Shown in pieces: positions 5,274 to 6,066 of a stretch of 6,066 nucleotides of DNA (position 1 is its first letter; each line of letters starts with the position of its first letter). The stretch is from Methanomicrobia archaeon. GTDB lineage: Archaea > Methanobacteriota_B > Thermococci > Methanofastidiosales > B48-G16. The position numbers and the translations under genes are program-made. The notes under the pieces were generated by a model, which was given only the letters and a program-made list of their open reading frames with translations, had not been told where the DNA came from and did no database searches. Location: contig JAGLWR010000079.1 in the NCBI GenBank assembly GCA_023133315.1, positions 1-6,066 on the forward strand, written 5' to 3'.

Positions 5274-6028
5274 ACAGCTCCCTCTAATGCATTTTTACAC
5301 TGGCATCTCCTCTCTTCAGGAATTTCTTCAATACTTTTTAAAATTAGTCTTTTCACTTTTTCTATGTTTTCATTCATTATTTCCTTTACCTCTGTGTGTG
5401 TGAGCTTTTTTTTCGTTATCCCTGCAGCCATGTTTGTTACCATCGCAATCGTACAGTAACATATCTCCGCTTCCCGTGCAAATATGACCTCAGGAACATT
5501 TGTCATTGATACAACATCTCCTCCCATCTTTCGAAACATCGCTATCTCTGCAGGCGTTTCAAACCTGGGCCCCTCTGTGCAGACGTATACCCCTTCGTGT
5601 ATTGCAATTCTTTCTTTTTTTGCTGCTTTTTTTACGATATCTCTTAACTCGGGACAATACGGCTCGGAAAGATCTACATGTACAACTTTATCATCATACA
5701 ATGTATATTCTCTATTTTTTGTAAAATCTATAAATTGTTTCAGTAATACGAGCTCTTTTGGTTTAAACTCTGGATTCATTGAGCCTACCGCCGTTGTGGC
5801 AAGAATTCTCTCTACTCCTATTTTTTTAAAAGCAAGAATATTTGCTCTGTAATTTATTTTATGTGGGGCTACTGTATGTTTTTCACCGTGTCTTGCCATA
5901 AAAGCTATTTCTTTACCTTTGTAACTCGTTTTCTTTATTTTTACCTCTCCGTACTTCGTTTTTACAGTTTTTCCCTTTTCGGTTTCAAAAAAGTTATAAA
6001 CGCCTGATCCTCCAATAATTCCTATCAT
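5270..6028 (-). CDS. 5'-methylthioadenosine/methylthioinosine phosphorylase
   Basis: This 252-residue protein belongs to the purine nucleoside phosphorylase family of the MTAP/MTIP branch, which splits 5'-methylthio-nucleoside with phosphate into a base and methylthioribose-1-phosphate. Motifs are complete: GIIGGSGVY (residues 3-11, phosphate loop), ARHGEKHTVAPHKINYRANI (45-64), TTAVGSMNPEFKPKELVL, QFIDFTKNREYT (98-109), TEGPRFETPAEI (151-162) and SMTNVPEVIFAREAEICY (174-191). The purine-site motif is TNMAAG (198-203, with N199). Adenosine-type MTAPs have TDYDCW there; Asn is typical of enzymes for 6-oxopurines, so methylthioinosine may be the real substrate. A short Cys-bearing tail (RRCQCKN) follows residue 240. 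The gene heads an operon with the hydrolase, and both remove S-adenosylmethionine by-products. The start fits the family's N-terminal strand exactly; no SD is visible. Confidence 0.92.
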   Translation of the reverse strand: MIGIIGGSGVYNFFETEKGKTVKTKYGEVKIKKTSYKGKEIAFMARHGEKHTVAPHKINYRANILAFKKIGVERILATTAVGSMNPEFKPKELVLLKQFIDFTKNREYTLYDDKVVHVDLSEPYCPELRDIVKKAAKKERIAIHEGVYVCTEGPRFETPAEIAMFRKMGGDVVSMTNVPEVIFAREAEICYCTIAMVTNMAAGITKKKLTHTEVKEIMNENIEKVKRLILKSIEEIPEERRCQCKNALEGAV

Positions 6029-6050
6029 ACTTGTGTTCTGTTTCTTCCAC

Positions 6051-6060
6051 TTTTATCTTT
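6051..6060 (-). promoter_or_regulatory. Possible TATA-like element of the phosphorylase-hydrolase operon
   Basis: AAAGATAAAA on the minus strand is centred about 26-27 bases before the ATG at 6028, the spacing seen at positions 50 and 3300, and no SD precedes that ATG. The match to a TATA box is weak. The alternative is an upstream gene running off the window edge, since one frame here is open and ends in a TGA that overlaps the ATG. Confidence 0.35.
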
Positions 6061-6066
6061 TTCGTA

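Noticed and set aside
5484..5852. Plus-strand open frame opposite the phosphorylase gene.
   Set aside because: It is antisense to conserved family motifs and shows no independent coding signal.
6025..6066. Possible C-terminus of an upstream minus-strand gene (13 open codons ending in a TGA that overlaps the phosphorylase ATG).
   Set aside because: Only 13 codons are visible, a second frame is open as well, and a TATA-like element at leaderless distance explains the region equally well. Needs sequence beyond the window.

Overview
The window looks archaeal. Three of the seven genes start right at, or very near, the distance (about 26 bases) from a TATA-like element at which archaeal transcription begins, which suggests leaderless mRNAs. 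Genes inside operons instead have Shine-Dalgarno (SD) sequences and overlapping stop/start codons. The S-adenosylhomocysteine hydrolase-type protein is of the short archaeal kind, and the DNA is AT-rich. FolD, ThyX and a folate-type formyltransferase together suggest an archaeon that uses tetrahydrofolate for at least some one-carbon chemistry. I cannot fix the lineage; a euryarchaeal or Thermoplasmatota-like source is only a guess.

Layout: (1) 50-1512, plus strand: a PurN-like formyltransferase and a COG2426-type membrane protein joined by a 1-base stop/start overlap. (2) 1513-1571: a convergent gap with a T-run on each strand. (3) 1572-3075, minus strand: thyX then folD, directly abutting. 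folD has no ATG, GTG or TTG at the position its conserved N-terminus requires. (4) 3076-3299: a divergent promoter region. (5) 3300-3989, plus strand: a two-domain SCP2-like plus cupin protein. (6) 3990-4052: a short convergent gap. (7) 4053-6028, minus strand: a methylthio-nucleoside phosphorylase and an ahcY-type hydrolase joined by an ATGA overlap.

How the genes fit together: FolD interconverts methylene-, methenyl- and formyl-tetrahydrofolate. ThyX uses methylene-THF to make dTMP, and the formyltransferase probably uses formyl-THF. The last operon clears by-products of S-adenosylmethionine use: S-nucleosyl-homocysteine from methyl transfer and methylthio-nucleoside from polyamine-type reactions. 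The phosphorylase carries the Thr-Asn purine-site signature of 6-oxopurine enzymes, so this salvage may run through inosine compounds, as known in Methanocaldococcus.

Most of the window is housekeeping metabolism. I see no mobile element, CRISPR array, tRNA, rRNA or defence system. The points most worth checking are the folD start, an apparent Lys-to-Ile change in the FolD active site, the SCP2-cupin architecture with an eroded metal site, and the predicted inosine specificity of the salvage pair.
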